Counted from the first letter of the stretch, positions 23,567-32,238 are shown. The stretch: 35,342 nt of DNA from Clostridiales bacterium (GCA_012800735.1 JAAZIU010000035.1:1-35342), one strand, 5' to 3'. The notes: generated from the sequence alone by a model not told the origin. Translations and numbers: made by a program.

Positions 23567-24442
23567 TCAGCGCTGAATTGCCTCTGTACCGTCTTCAAAG
23601 AAGCTGAATTCAATCCCGCCGTTGCGGGTAAGATAGGTTTTTACATTATTTTTCTCGAGCAGCAGGAGGGTTTCTTCATCTTCCGGTTCCGCCGCCGAAC
23701 TTGTAATAACCGCGTATTCCGGCGATGCGCGGGAGATAAACTCAATAAGCGCGCCCCTGTATTCGCCGTGAGAAGGTATTTTCAAAAGATCGCAGGAGAT
23801 GTCGTCTTCGATTGCGGAAAGCTCCTTTAGCCTGTCTTTTTCTGCGTCTCCGGTAAAAAATGCGGAGCGATTTCCGACCCGTATCATAACAGCGAGAGAG
23901 CTGTTGTTGGAGGTATTGTTTTTACCATAATCGGTCTTCTGCGGCGGGTAGACGGTTATCTGCGCGTCTCCCCAGGCAATTTCGGTTCTGGCGGTTATTG
24001 TTTCCGCATCAATGCCGGCGTCGGCGACCGCCTTTAAATAGGCGTCGTATTCCGGGCTTTCTCTGTATTCAAATGAAGTGTATATCTTTCCGACCGGCAG
24101 CGTGTTTATGATTTTCGCCGCTCCGCCGACATGATCGCTGTCGAAATGCGTTATGAACAGATAGTCGATCTCACCGATTCCGATATCTTCAAAACAGCCC
24201 AGCACCGCCGCTCCGCCGATAACTTCACCGCAGTCGACCACGGCGGCTCGCCCGCCTGCGGTTATAACGAAAGCGTCTGCTTTTCCGACGTTAAGGGCGT
24301 ATACCTTCATCAGCAGAGGCTTGTCAGACGCAGTCCCGCTTTGCGTTAATATAAGCGCCGCGACCAGAACTATAAGCGCGGACGCCAGCAGGACTACAAC
24401 AAGCAGCTTCTGTTTTCCCGTAAAATCTTTTTTGGTTGTCAT
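23567..24442 (-). CDS. ComEC-like metallo-beta-lactamase-fold protein, membrane-anchored
   Basis: This 291-residue protein has one N-terminal membrane helix (about residues 9-30) and an outward-facing metallo-hydrolase domain like the C-terminal part of ComEC. Metal motifs are THFDSDHVGG (about residues 99-108) and FFTGDAE. The late motif reads IPSHGEYRG, where most relatives have GHHGS, so one histidine is replaced. The ATG overlaps the stop of the sialidase-like gene in an ATGA (24439-24442), which fixes the start. Free-standing ComEC-like domains are often nucleases or phosphodiesterases of unknown target. It lacks the ComEC channel, so DNA uptake is not implied. Confidence 0.87.
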   Translation of the reverse strand: MTTKKDFTGKQKLLVVVLLASALIVLVAALILTQSGTASDKPLLMKVYALNVGKADAFVITAGGRAAVVDCGEVIGGAAVLGCFEDIGIGEIDYLFITHFDSDHVGGAAKIINTLPVGKIYTSFEYRESPEYDAYLKAVADAGIDAETITARTEIAWGDAQITVYPPQKTDYGKNNTSNNSSLAVMIRVGNRSAFFTGDAEKDRLKELSAIEDDISCDLLKIPSHGEYRGALIEFISRASPEYAVITSSAAEPEDEETLLLLEKNNVKTYLTRNGGIEFSFFEDGTEAIQR

Positions 24443-25413
24443 ACGGCAGATATCCTGCAAAAGACGATGTCGCGTCTTTTATGAGTATAGCTTAAAAGAA
24501 AATCGTTTCCGTCGGCGATGACGGTCGGATATGAATACTCGCCTTCCCCGTCTTCAAGCGTGATGCCGTTATTAAAACTATCTCCGCCGTCATAGCTAAA
24601 CAGCAGTTTCAGCGGGGTGCGCTCGGAAGATGACACGGGATTGCAGCAGAGGGCGAGTATATTTTCCGAATTCACGGCGCAGCAGATACCGCTGTTATTA
24701 TTCGGAATATCGGTGCGATAAGCGGGAGACCAATTTATGCCGTTTTCGCTGTCGGAGCGATAAACGGCGCCCCAAGTCGAGCGCATTAAAGCGTGGACGC
24801 CGCGGCTGTCCCGCCAGAGCGAGGGCTGGATTATACCGTTGCGTTTTTTTGTTCTGAAAGCCTCGCCTAACACCTCGTCATACTTGTAATCGAGCGGCTT
24901 TGTAACATGCCAGCTTTTTCCTTCGTCGAAGCTGACATCAAGCTCCGTCGTCCAGGCTGTATGAGTTTCAACCGATCGGGGCGCGATCAGTGTTCCGTCG
25001 GTAAGCAACGGCGGATTCTTCACCGGTCCTCTTCCGCCGGAGATATCCCCCGGCACAAGCGGCTGTGGTTTTGCCCAGTTTACTCCGTCAGCCGATTCGG
25101 TGATATAAGTCACCCAGCCGGGAATAGTCTTCCCCGTCTTAAACCAGAGGATGAATTTTCCGCCCAAAACCGACAGCACCGGATTCCAGTGCGCTTCGTC
25201 GCTTATCTTTATTTTTATCGGCGGGAGAAAGCCCGCTTCGCCTTTCATCGAAACGAAGATTCCGACGTCGTCCCGCCCTTCCGCGGTGCCGCCGAAAGCC
25301 GCAACACAGATTCCGGCGCCCGGAAGACAAGCCACGGTTGACGCGTGGCAGCTTTTAAAGTATTTATTCTCGCCGAAAACAAACATTCTTTCGGCAACAG
25401 CGAATTTCTTCAT
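24439..25413 (-). CDS. BNR-repeat sialidase-like protein
   Basis: This beta-propeller protein of about 324 residues has Asp-box/BNR repeats: SFDEGKSW, SADGVNW, SENGINW and SYDGGDSF. It resembles the exo-alpha-sialidase-like superfamily, but that fold serves many enzymes and I cannot confirm the sialidase arginine triad. No signal peptide is seen, so it is probably cytoplasmic. The ATG at 25411-25413 has no nearby ribosome site; a strong AAAGGAG at 25442-25448 sits about ten bases before an in-frame ATT at 25429-25431, so initiation may be there instead. A promoter lies just upstream. It is coupled to the beta-lactamase-fold gene. Confidence 0.8.
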   Translation of the reverse strand: MKKFAVAERMFVFGENKYFKSCHASTVACLPGAGICVAAFGGTAEGRDDVGIFVSMKGEAGFLPPIKIKISDEAHWNPVLSVLGGKFILWFKTGKTIPGWVTYITESADGVNWAKPQPLVPGDISGGRGPVKNPPLLTDGTLIAPRSVETHTAWTTELDVSFDEGKSWHVTKPLDYKYDEVLGEAFRTKKRNGIIQPSLWRDSRGVHALMRSTWGAVYRSDSENGINWSPAYRTDIPNNNSGICCAVNSENILALCCNPVSSSERTPLKLLFSYDGGDSFNNGITLEDGEGEYSYPTVIADGNDFLLSYTHKRRDIVFCRISAV

Positions 25414-25462
25414 TATAATTTTAACGGCAATCCGCCGGATTCTCCTTTCCTGTGGATTTTTT

Positions 25463-25491
25463 ATTTTATCACATTTTATGGTTTGGTTCAA
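25463..25491 (-). promoter_or_regulatory. Promoter of the sialidase-like gene
   Basis: On the minus strand TTGAAC (25486-25491), 17 bases, TAAAAT (25463-25468), preceded by TGTGA. It implies transcription starting near 25456, just ahead of the AAAGGAG ribosome site. Confidence 0.75.
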
Positions 25492-25515
25492 GCCGTGATT
25501 TTTACGTTTAAGTAA

Positions 25516-25551
25516 ATAAAAAAGGCGAAGCCCTTATCGGGGCTTCGCCGG
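25516..25551 (-). terminator. Terminator of the Ig-like lipoprotein gene
   Basis: GGCGAAGCCC (25524-25533) and GGGCTTCGCC (25540-25549) form a perfect ten-base-pair stem; on the minus strand a run of T follows (A run at 25517-25523). It lies ten bases past the lipoprotein stop codon. Confidence 0.93.
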
Positions 25552-25560
25552 AGGTTTTTA

Positions 25561-26430
25561 TCAGCCCTCTACGCGCTTGATGAATTCGATCTTCTGGAAC
25601 TGGACGTTGCCGCTGTCGGCGGATGACGGGTCGATACGGAAAGCGTTGAACACTCCCGTCCAGTCGGGGCTCTCGGAGGTGTCGAAGTCGCAGATTTCGA
25701 AGTCTGCGGTGCCGGTTTCGGCGGTGGTCTTGAGTGAGGCAGACTCGTTATATCCGGTCACGGTATCGGTGAGGAAGAAGAGCTGCATTGAGCCGTCTCC
25801 GGCGGTCGACTTGAAATAGAAGCGGATGATGCCTATATCGTCAGCCGCAAGTCCCATCTTCTTGTCATGATATTCCATAAACGGGTCGCCGCCGGTTATG
25901 TCGGTAATATAGACTCCGTTTTCGACTTTACCGGGAGCCAACGAGTGATATCCTCTGAAATATTTGAATTCGGGATCGGTAAAGACTATCTCTTTTATAA
26001 TCTGTTCCTCGTATACCGAAATCTCGGTTTCGGCAGTTACGCCGTCGGAGGTGGTGACGGTTATGACAGCCTTGCCGAGGGCAACTCCTTTTATCTTGAT
26101 CGCAAGTTTTCCGTCGTCGCCGGGAACACCCGAAGCTTCGGCGGAGAGAGCTACGTTCTCATCAGATGAGGCGATAGTCAATGTCGCTTCTTTTGAGGGG
26201 TCTATCTTGAGACGGGCGGTTATCTCTCCCTCGGCTCCGGCAAGGACTTTAATTGCCTTGTTTACCTTGAGTTCGGTTTCGATCGGCGGTTCGGTTTCTT
26301 CTACCGTAGTGGTCTCGGCTGCCGTGGTGTCCTCGGCAGCCGGCTCCGCCGCTTCCTCACCACAAGCCAGCAGAGCGGTCATCAGCAGTAATACGGATAA
26401 AACAAGAGAAAGTAACTTCAAAGTTTTCAT
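25561..26430 (-). CDS. Ig-like domain lipoprotein
   Basis: I start this gene at the ATG at 26428-26430, where AGAGGT lies upstream and a lipoprotein signal begins (MKTLKLLSLVLSVLL, lipobox LLAC). The product is 289 residues. After the cysteine comes a Glu/Thr/Ala-rich linker, then a bacterial Ig-like domain (about residues 55-145; ASSDENVALSAEASG, GKAVITVTTSDGVTAE), then a beta-rich C-terminal domain (about 150-289) that may bind carbohydrate or another ligand. It stands alone between its promoter and a terminator. It should be anchored on the outer face of the membrane. Adhesion or glycan binding is inference. Confidence 0.85.
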   Translation of the reverse strand: MKTLKLLSLVLSVLLLMTALLACGEEAAEPAAEDTTAAETTTVEETEPPIETELKVNKAIKVLAGAEGEITARLKIDPSKEATLTIASSDENVALSAEASGVPGDDGKLAIKIKGVALGKAVITVTTSDGVTAETEISVYEEQIIKEIVFTDPEFKYFRGYHSLAPGKVENGVYITDITGGDPFMEYHDKKMGLAADDIGIIRFYFKSTAGDGSMQLFFLTDTVTGYNESASLKTTAETGTADFEICDFDTSESPDWTGVFNAFRIDPSSADSGNVQFQKIEFIKRVEG

Positions 26431-26480
26431 ATGATTACCTCTTTCTGACATTAATAGTGTTTTTTTGCCGGTACAGATAT

Positions 26481-26508
26481 AGTATACCATATTTTTGCAT
26501 AAATGCAA
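26481..26508 (-). promoter_or_regulatory. Promoter of the Ig-like lipoprotein gene
   Basis: On the minus strand TTGCAT (26503-26508), 16 bases, TATACT (26481-26486), with TGG before the -10 box. It lies 50 bases upstream of the ATG, between the lipoprotein and dppA genes. Confidence 0.75.
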
Positions 26509-26546
26509 TAGCTGTGATGATTTTTATTGAATATTTATTAAAGAGG

Positions 26547-27332
26547 TCAGGAACGGAAAAGCGCGTCGTTCATGCTTTCGGCCTCAATTTCGTAAGTGCG
26601 TCCGTCTATTATTTTCATATACGGTTTTGACGCCCCAAGCGGCAGACGATGTCGCTCGACAAGCTCCACCCTGAAGCGGATCGGCTTCTCAAATACAAGC
26701 GGTTTTATCTTGTCCGCGTTTTTATAAGCTTCGTACGCGGTGTCTTCTATCAGCTTCCGCGCCTTTGCAAGCGGCAGCAGCATTCCGCCGAAGGAAGTGA
26801 CGCCTTTTTTGACTTCGGCGCAGTATACGCCGGGAATCAGCGCTCTCGCTTCGGCGCAGACTTTGTCGTCGCCGGATACCATTATCACCGGTTTTCCCAA
26901 GTCGCCGGCGATACCGGCGTCGATTGCGACTTCTCCGGCTTTTTGTCCGTTTATCCAATAATTCTGGATCGAAGCGCTTGACATGCTGTGCTCAAGAATA
27001 GCCGACGGCGTTCCCGCCATCGCGTGATAACCAAGCAGTATTACCGCTCCGCAGTCATCGACGCCTAAAAAGCGTTCCTGTCCGGTCGAGCCGAGGATTA
27101 TATAATCGACATCGTCGGATATCTGCTCCTGAAGCAGCGTATAGCTGCCGCCGTGGCAGTCGCGGACATAGACTTTTTCCGCACCGGCGCGCTTCAGCCC
27201 GCGGGCGCAGGCGTTGATATCCGCCGTCATGAAAGCGCGTCCCTCGGAAAACCGCCGCTCGCCGGGCAGCACCTGGTCGGTCGAATATATCCCGCTGATA
27301 CCTTCAAGATCAGTCATTATTAGTACATTCAT
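26547..27332 (-). CDS. dppA: M55-family D-aminopeptidase (DppA-like)
   Basis: This zinc peptidase releases N-terminal D-amino acids, for example from D-Ala-D-Ala peptides made during cell-wall turnover. The protein is 261 residues, close to the family norm. The expected zinc ligands are at Asp8 and Glu10 (MTDLEG), His60 (RDCHGG), His103 (LGYHAMAG) and Glu134, and His115 (LEHSM) matches the other conserved active-site histidine. AAAGGAG precedes the ATG and there is no signal peptide, so it is cytoplasmic. No dipeptide transporter is adjacent, unlike in Bacillus. It has its own promoter and no obvious terminator before the lipoprotein promoter. Confidence 0.93.
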   Translation of the reverse strand: MNVLIMTDLEGISGIYSTDQVLPGERRFSEGRAFMTADINACARGLKRAGAEKVYVRDCHGGSYTLLQEQISDDVDYIILGSTGQERFLGVDDCGAVILLGYHAMAGTPSAILEHSMSSASIQNYWINGQKAGEVAIDAGIAGDLGKPVIMVSGDDKVCAEARALIPGVYCAEVKKGVTSFGGMLLPLAKARKLIEDTAYEAYKNADKIKPLVFEKPIRFRVELVERHRLPLGASKPYMKIIDGRTYEIEAESMNDALFRS

Positions 27333-27415
27333 TGTTTGGCTCCTTTTTTATCTGAAATTACAAAAAAATAAAATAACTCGGAAAAACAACACGTCGGTCG
27401 GCTTCTCTTGTATAT

Positions 27416-27444
27416 ATTATAACATTTAAAAAGATAAAGCGCAA
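27416..27444 (-). promoter_or_regulatory. Promoter of dppA
   Basis: On the minus strand TTGCGC (27439-27444), 17 bases, TATAAT (27416-27421), with TGT before the -10 box. The -35 box is weak. It is divergent from the MoxR promoter and gives a leader of about 75 bases. Confidence 0.6.
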
Positions 27445-27566
27445 GCGTTTTATGCTGCCGGATTTACATAGAAAAGGCAATTTCAAAAATACTTTCTTTT
27501 TGATGCTTTTGACGGAAATGTTTTTGTTTTTTGACGGAGTCAGAGCAAAAATATCCGTTTTTTTGG

Positions 27567-27595
27567 TTGCATTCAGCAACTATATATGATATACT
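27567..27595 (+). promoter_or_regulatory. Promoter of the MoxR/DUF58/DUF4129 operon
   Basis: TTGCAT (27567-27572), 17 bases, TATACT (27590-27595), preceded by ATGA. It lies about 50 bases upstream of the MoxR start. Confidence 0.8.
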
Positions 27596-27644
27596 ATGGT
27601 ATAATAATTCAATACGAACAAATTTGTCCGAGGTATACAACATA

Positions 27645-28592
27645 ATGTTTCAGGAAAAAATAAAGCCTTTCTGCGACGCTTTAAACGCAAGCGTCGGCTC
27701 TGTTATTTTCGGCAAAGACAGCCAGATCCGGCTTGTGACGACGGCGCTGATCTGCTCGGGACACGTGCTGCTCGACGATATCCCCGGAACCGGAAAAACT
27801 TCGCTCGCAAAGGCGCTTGCAAAATCGCTCGACTGCTCTTTCAAGCGGATTCAGTTTACCCCCGACCTGCTTCCCTCCGACATTTCCGGAATAAACTTCT
27901 TCAACCAGAAAAATCAGGAATTTCAGTTCAGAGAGGGACCGATTTTCACCGACATACTACTTGCGGATGAGCTGAATCGCACCACCCCGCGCACCCAGTC
28001 GGCGCTCCTTGAAGCGATGGAAGAGCGGCAGGCGACTATTGACGGTGTGTCTTATCCCCTCTCCGACAGCTTTTTTGTGATAGCTACCCAGAACCCGGTT
28101 GAGTCGGCGGGCGTTTTCCCGCTGCCTCAGGCTCAGATCGACCGCTTTCTGATGCGGCTGTCATTGGGATATCCGGATAAGACGGAAGAAAAAAGAATTC
28201 TCGACGAATACCGGACGCAAAGCCCCCTTGATGATTTAAAACCCGTCGCTTCGAAAAACGAACTTACCGAAGCCCGCGCGGCGGTAAGACAGATAACCGT
28301 TTCGGAAAGCATAAAGAATTATATTGTTTCCCTCGCAAACGCGACGAGAAGCGCGGAAAGCGTGCGGATAGGCGTCTCCCCCCGCGGCTCGCTCATGCTT
28401 ATGCGGGCGGCGCAGGCATACGCGGGGAGCAGCGGCCGCGATTACGTTATTCCCGACGACATCAAGGCGGTCGCCCGCGCAGTCTGGGCGCACCGCATAG
28501 TTCCGCGTTCACAGAATACGATAAGGATGGCCGATTCCGGGGCAAACATTATAGATTACATCCTTGATTCGACCCCCGCCCCGATAGAATGA
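27645..28592 (+). CDS. MoxR-family AAA+ ATPase
   Basis: I start at the ATG at 27645 (MFQEKIKPF), downstream of the promoter and a GAGGT site; the open frame upstream runs through the promoter. The 315-residue product has Walker A DIPGTGKTSLAKAL (about residues 45-58), Walker B LLADELNRTTPRTQSALLEAMEE and the sensor region ATQNPVESAGVFPLPQAQIDRF. MoxR ATPases act as chaperones that mature or activate partner complexes, usually with the DUF58 protein encoded next door. The DUF58 start follows its stop by one base. Partner substrate is unknown. Confidence 0.95.
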   Translation: MFQEKIKPFCDALNASVGSVIFGKDSQIRLVTTALICSGHVLLDDIPGTGKTSLAKALAKSLDCSFKRIQFTPDLLPSDISGINFFNQKNQEFQFREGPIFTDILLADELNRTTPRTQSALLEAMEERQATIDGVSYPLSDSFFVIATQNPVESAGVFPLPQAQIDRFLMRLSLGYPDKTEEKRILDEYRTQSPLDDLKPVASKNELTEARAAVRQITVSESIKNYIVSLANATRSAESVRIGVSPRGSLMLMRAAQAYAGSSGRDYVIPDDIKAVARAVWAHRIVPRSQNTIRMADSGANIIDYILDSTPAPIE

Positions 28593-28593
28593 T

Positions 28594-29787
28594 ATGTATT
28601 TTATCGCTCTTTGCATGGCGCTGCTGATAGTCTTTTTCTTGCAGCGGCATATATATCGCAAGCATGTCTTCAACGGGATGCATTACAGGGTAACCGTCAG
28701 CGCGGAGGAGGTGTTTGAGGGCGACGACGTATATATTTACGAGGAGCTTTCAAACGACAAGGCGCTGCCGGTTCCGAACGCCAAGGTAGAAGCGCAGATT
28801 CCCGACGGGCTGGCGCTCCGGCTGATGACAGATGACGGCGGAGAACAGCTTTGCCGCTCGGTACAGTCAATCTTCGTTTTAGGCTCTCACCGGGTGATAA
28901 AAAGACGCTGGAGAATAAAATGCCTCCGCCGCGGGGTATACAACTTCGGCTCGGCGCTTGTTGTGACAAACGATCTCTTCGGTATGGATCCAAAGTCGAA
29001 GCGGCTCGTCGACGAGCCGGCAGCGCACAACCGGGTGGTGGTGCTGCCGAAGATAATCCGGATCACCGAAGAAATGACCCCATCCCTCTGGCTTACCGGC
29101 GGAAAAAACACGATGCGCTCGATACATACCGACCCGCTGATGATAGCCGGCTCGCGCGAATATACCCTCGAAGACCCGATGAACCGGATCAACTGGAAAT
29201 CGACCGCCGTCCACAATCAGCTGATGGTAAACATCGAGGAATTCACCCGGCGCGGGCAGTTCAATCTGGTTCTGAACATGCAGACGCGCTCGCCGGAAAA
29301 AGATCCGACAACCCCCGCTTCTCCCGACCATATCGAGAGATGTATAACCGCCGCCGCTTCCCTTATCGACCATGTCGCGGACGAGGATTCTCCGCTGCGG
29401 CTCTATATCAACACGCCTCCCGAATCGATCGAATCCGTATTTCTCGAAGAGCCGGCGACCGACGACCCGAATGCAAAGCGCATAGTCATAACCCGGCTGT
29501 ACCACGGAAAGCGCGACTTTATCGACGCCTTAAGACTGCTTGCCGATATTAAAATGCAGATATCGATCACGACGGAACAGCTTATGGATACCATAGCCGC
29601 TTCCGCCGATTATTACTGCGGCGGAGGGGATCTTATCATGGTCTCGTCTTATATCGACGCAAGGATGCTTAATTTCCGCGAAATCATGAAAAGCGCCGGC
29701 GTGAATGTCATATTCATGCTGACGACGACATATTCTCAGGCGGCGCCGCATCAGCTCGCCGACGCAGAGATTCATTATATGCCATGA
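28594..29787 (+). CDS. DUF58 domain protein
   Basis: This 397-residue protein has a short N-terminal membrane segment (about residues 2-16) and a large cytoplasmic body. The DUF58 hallmark lies at about residues 189-206 (YTLEDPMNRINWKSTAVHN). The region after it has the alternating pattern of a von Willebrand A-like fold, though a full MIDAS motif is not obvious. It overlaps the next gene by four bases (ATGA, 29784-29787). The MoxR-DUF58 pair is widespread and poorly understood; roles in cell-envelope or protease-complex assembly are suggested for relatives. Confidence 0.92.
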   Translation: MYFIALCMALLIVFFLQRHIYRKHVFNGMHYRVTVSAEEVFEGDDVYIYEELSNDKALPVPNAKVEAQIPDGLALRLMTDDGGEQLCRSVQSIFVLGSHRVIKRRWRIKCLRRGVYNFGSALVVTNDLFGMDPKSKRLVDEPAAHNRVVVLPKIIRITEEMTPSLWLTGGKNTMRSIHTDPLMIAGSREYTLEDPMNRINWKSTAVHNQLMVNIEEFTRRGQFNLVLNMQTRSPEKDPTTPASPDHIERCITAAASLIDHVADEDSPLRLYINTPPESIESVFLEEPATDDPNAKRIVITRLYHGKRDFIDALRLLADIKMQISITTEQLMDTIAASADYYCGGGDLIMVSSYIDARMLNFREIMKSAGVNVIFMLTTTYSQAAPHQLADAEIHYMP

Positions 29788-31337
29788 AAAACGCAGTAAA
29801 TTCAATTTTTAACATAGGAAACAGGCGGCTGTCGAACAGCTTTTCGGCGCTTTACAAGGCGCTCGCGGTCGCGGCGGTCTTATGCACGGTAATTCCTCTG
29901 CTTGAGACGATTACGGCAAGATCGCTCGGACTGCCTAAAATAACCGCCGTCATTTTTGCCGTCTTTTTCTGCATTATCGGTTATTCTCTTATGGAGCTTT
30001 ATGCCCGGGTAATGAAAATAGAGCGGCGGGAAACGGATTTTTCTTACGAAGGATTTGTAAGGTTCTTCGATCTGAAATCGGCGGCGCTGCCGCTTGCGGC
30101 GTCGGCAATCGTGACGCTTCCCTTTTATTCGCTTTTCAGGTTTTATATACGGATGAGATATGAAATCGGCATCGACAGATATTTTGACGCGCACTCCGCC
30201 TGGCCGATCTTTCTTACCCTTCTCGCCTTTGCCCTCTGCGCTTTGGGGATATTCCTCTGGTTTTATCCTTATTACAGAATAATAAGCGCCCGTACCTTCT
30301 ACTGGCTGCTTGCGCCGCTCGGTATCGGTTTTGTCGCAAGCTATGAGGATACAAGTTTTCTTACCGTCTGCGCCGCATTCTATCTGTTTTTCGCCTTTAT
30401 AGTGATTAATCAGTCTGAGCTGATACAGTCTGTTGTTTTGGCCGACTCGGCTACCCGCGGCAGATTAAGCGACGGAAATACCAGGGGGCTTGCTCCCGAC
30501 CGCCTGTTCGGGACGGTCACGCCGGCTATGCGGCTTTACAACATCGCCCTTCTATTGCTTACATCCGGCGCGATCGCGGTCGCGCTGCTCCTTTGCGTTA
30601 CAGTTGTCGTCGGTTTTACCTCGCTTATGCGGCTCTTGCTGTTTGTCGTTCTGGGCGCAATTTTCAAAGACGCCGACGAAGGTTATTACGAGGCCGAGGA
30701 AGCCGCCGAAAAAGCAGAAAGATTCGCTTTTAATCCGACGATTTACGACCTCGGCAGCGAAACCGAGACGAAGGCTTATTTCTGGTTTTTCATTCTGCTC
30801 TGCATCGGTGTGATTGTCTTCTTTATTCTTGCCGCGCGAAAGGGTTTATTCAAAAAAATCGGGCAGTTCTTCGCCTCGCTGTATAAGATGATACTTGATT
30901 TTATCACCATGCTTTTCAACCTTCGTCACAGACGCAAAGAAAAAGCTCCTCAGCCGCAGAATATCGGATATCAGGACATCGAAAGTGAAATAAGCGAAGA
31001 CGAATCGAGGAGAAGAAGACAGGCTGATACCCCCGACGATTTAACCTTCCGCGGATTTTTAAGACGTATCAACGCCGTGAAAAATCCTGGCGAGCGGTTC
31101 TGCCGCGCATACGCAGAGCTTGCCGCCGCCTGGCGGCGGGCAGGATACGGGCTGAAACCCGGGGATTCTCCGCGACAGCTGAGACAAGGCGTTGAAGAGA
31201 AGACAAGCGCAAGCGGTCTCGGCGAAATCACCGAGCTTTACGAACGGACGCGCTACGGCGAAATAACCCCCGACGAAAATCAAGCCGCCGCAAAAACCGA
31301 CGAGATAAGCGGCATGATGAGAAAATATGCCGAATAA
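29784..31337 (+). CDS. DUF4129 domain membrane protein
   Basis: This 517-residue protein has about seven or eight membrane segments in its first 365 residues. A charged cytoplasmic region and a C-terminal DUF4129-type helix bundle (about residues 425-515; GERFCRAYAELAAAWRRAGY, DSPRQLRQG, LYERTRYGEI) follow. In many operons of this type DUF4129 is fused to or beside a transglutaminase; here no transglutaminase domain is visible. It overlaps the DUF58 stop by four bases and should form a membrane complex with that protein. Function is unknown. Confidence 0.88.
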   Translation: MKNAVNSIFNIGNRRLSNSFSALYKALAVAAVLCTVIPLLETITARSLGLPKITAVIFAVFFCIIGYSLMELYARVMKIERRETDFSYEGFVRFFDLKSAALPLAASAIVTLPFYSLFRFYIRMRYEIGIDRYFDAHSAWPIFLTLLAFALCALGIFLWFYPYYRIISARTFYWLLAPLGIGFVASYEDTSFLTVCAAFYLFFAFIVINQSELIQSVVLADSATRGRLSDGNTRGLAPDRLFGTVTPAMRLYNIALLLLTSGAIAVALLLCVTVVVGFTSLMRLLLFVVLGAIFKDADEGYYEAEEAAEKAERFAFNPTIYDLGSETETKAYFWFFILLCIGVIVFFILAARKGLFKKIGQFFASLYKMILDFITMLFNLRHRRKEKAPQPQNIGYQDIESEISEDESRRRRQADTPDDLTFRGFLRRINAVKNPGERFCRAYAELAAAWRRAGYGLKPGDSPRQLRQGVEEKTSASGLGEITELYERTRYGEITPDENQAAAKTDEISGMMRKYAE

Positions 31338-31384
31338 AAGCCGTTTTATTTCTATGACGCATATGTTTGAAGAAAGGAGCAAGA

Positions 31385-32158
31385 ATGTTTAAGCCCGGAA
31401 TAGTATCGGTCACTTTCAGAGAGCTTTCAATAGACGGAATAATAGACCTATGCCGCGAAAATTGTCTTTCTGCGATTGAAATCGGCGGAGACGTTCATCT
31501 GCGCCCGGGAGATCTGCGGGAGGCGGAGAGGATATCCGTTCTATGCCGTGAAGCCGAAGTTTTTCCCGTATCATACGGCTCGTATTACCGCTGCGAAGAA
31601 AATTCGGGAGCGGAAGATGTGATTGATACCGCCGCCGCCCTCGGCGCTTCGAATATCCGCATCTGGGCGGGAAATATCGGCTCTGCCGCCTTATCCGGAG
31701 ACATGAACCTGAGAAATCGGGCGAATGTCGCTGCCGCCGCGAGGAATTTCTGCCGCGCTGCAGATAAAAGGAATCTGAGCGTTTCCTTCGAGTGGCATCA
31801 GAATACCCTTACAGACACGCTTGATTCGGCATTGCGTCTGATCGAAGATATAAACGAACCGAACCTTTCTCTTTACTGGCAGCCGAACCAGTTCAGGGAA
31901 TTTGAAACGAATATTTATGAGCTGAAAGCCGCCCTGCCATATGTCAGCAATGTTCATGTATTTGCATGGCGCGGCAATGACAAATTCCCTCTCTGCGAGC
32001 AGGCGGCGGAATGGGAAAGCTATCTTTCCGTCCTTTCGTCCGACGGCAGAGAGCGGGCGCTGCTGCTTGAATTTATGCCGAACGGCAAACCGGAAGAGCT
32101 TGTCCGCGAAGCCTCGTCGCTTAAGTCGTTGATAGAAGGAACAAGCTGCAAATACTAA
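31385..32158 (+). CDS. Sugar phosphate isomerase/epimerase-like TIM-barrel protein
   Basis: I start at the ATG at 31385, with AAAGGAG ten bases upstream; a TTG at 31367 would place the ribosome site inside the gene. The 257-residue protein matches the xylose-isomerase-like TIM-barrel superfamily (opening GIVSVTFRELSIDGIIDLC; EIGGDVHL; SNIRIWAGN; SVSFEWHQNTLTD; SLYWQPNQ; NVHVFAWRG; LLLEFMPNG). Metal ligands would be the Glu, His, Gln and Glu in those strands. It follows the DUF4129 gene by 47 bases without a visible terminator, so it may be in the same transcript, though its chemistry has no clear link. Substrate unknown. Confidence 0.87.
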   Translation: MFKPGIVSVTFRELSIDGIIDLCRENCLSAIEIGGDVHLRPGDLREAERISVLCREAEVFPVSYGSYYRCEENSGAEDVIDTAAALGASNIRIWAGNIGSAALSGDMNLRNRANVAAAARNFCRAADKRNLSVSFEWHQNTLTDTLDSALRLIEDINEPNLSLYWQPNQFREFETNIYELKAALPYVSNVHVFAWRGNDKFPLCEQAAEWESYLSVLSSDGRERALLLEFMPNGKPEELVREASSLKSLIEGTSCKY

Positions 32159-32163
32159 AGCGA

Positions 32164-32187
32164 TAACATCGGCTTATGTTAATTTTT
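32164..32187 (+). terminator. Possible weak terminator after the TIM-barrel gene
   Basis: TAACAT (32164-32169) and ATGTTA (32176-32181) form a short six-base-pair stem followed by ATTTTT. It is AT-rich and weak, but well placed between the TIM-barrel stop and the T-box promoter. Confidence 0.35.
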
Positions 32188-32209
32188 CATTACATTTTAC
32201 GGCGGGGTA

Positions 32210-32238
32210 TTGACATTCCGCCGTTTTTTATGTATAAT
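32210..32238 (+). promoter_or_regulatory. Consensus promoter of the T-box leader
   Basis: TTGACA (32210-32215), 17 bases, TATAAT (32233-32238); both hexamers are perfect. Transcription should start near 32245, at the 5' end of the T-box RNA. Confidence 0.93.

Noticed and set aside
23567-24442. Calling the metallo-beta-lactamase-fold gene a competence gene.
   Set aside because: Only the ComEC-like hydrolase domain is present; the channel and DNA-binding parts are missing.
28851-29552. A 233-codon plus-strand open frame and a 208-codon minus-strand frame in the same place.
   Set aside because: Both overlap the DUF58 gene in other frames; the translations are Arg-rich and without motifs.
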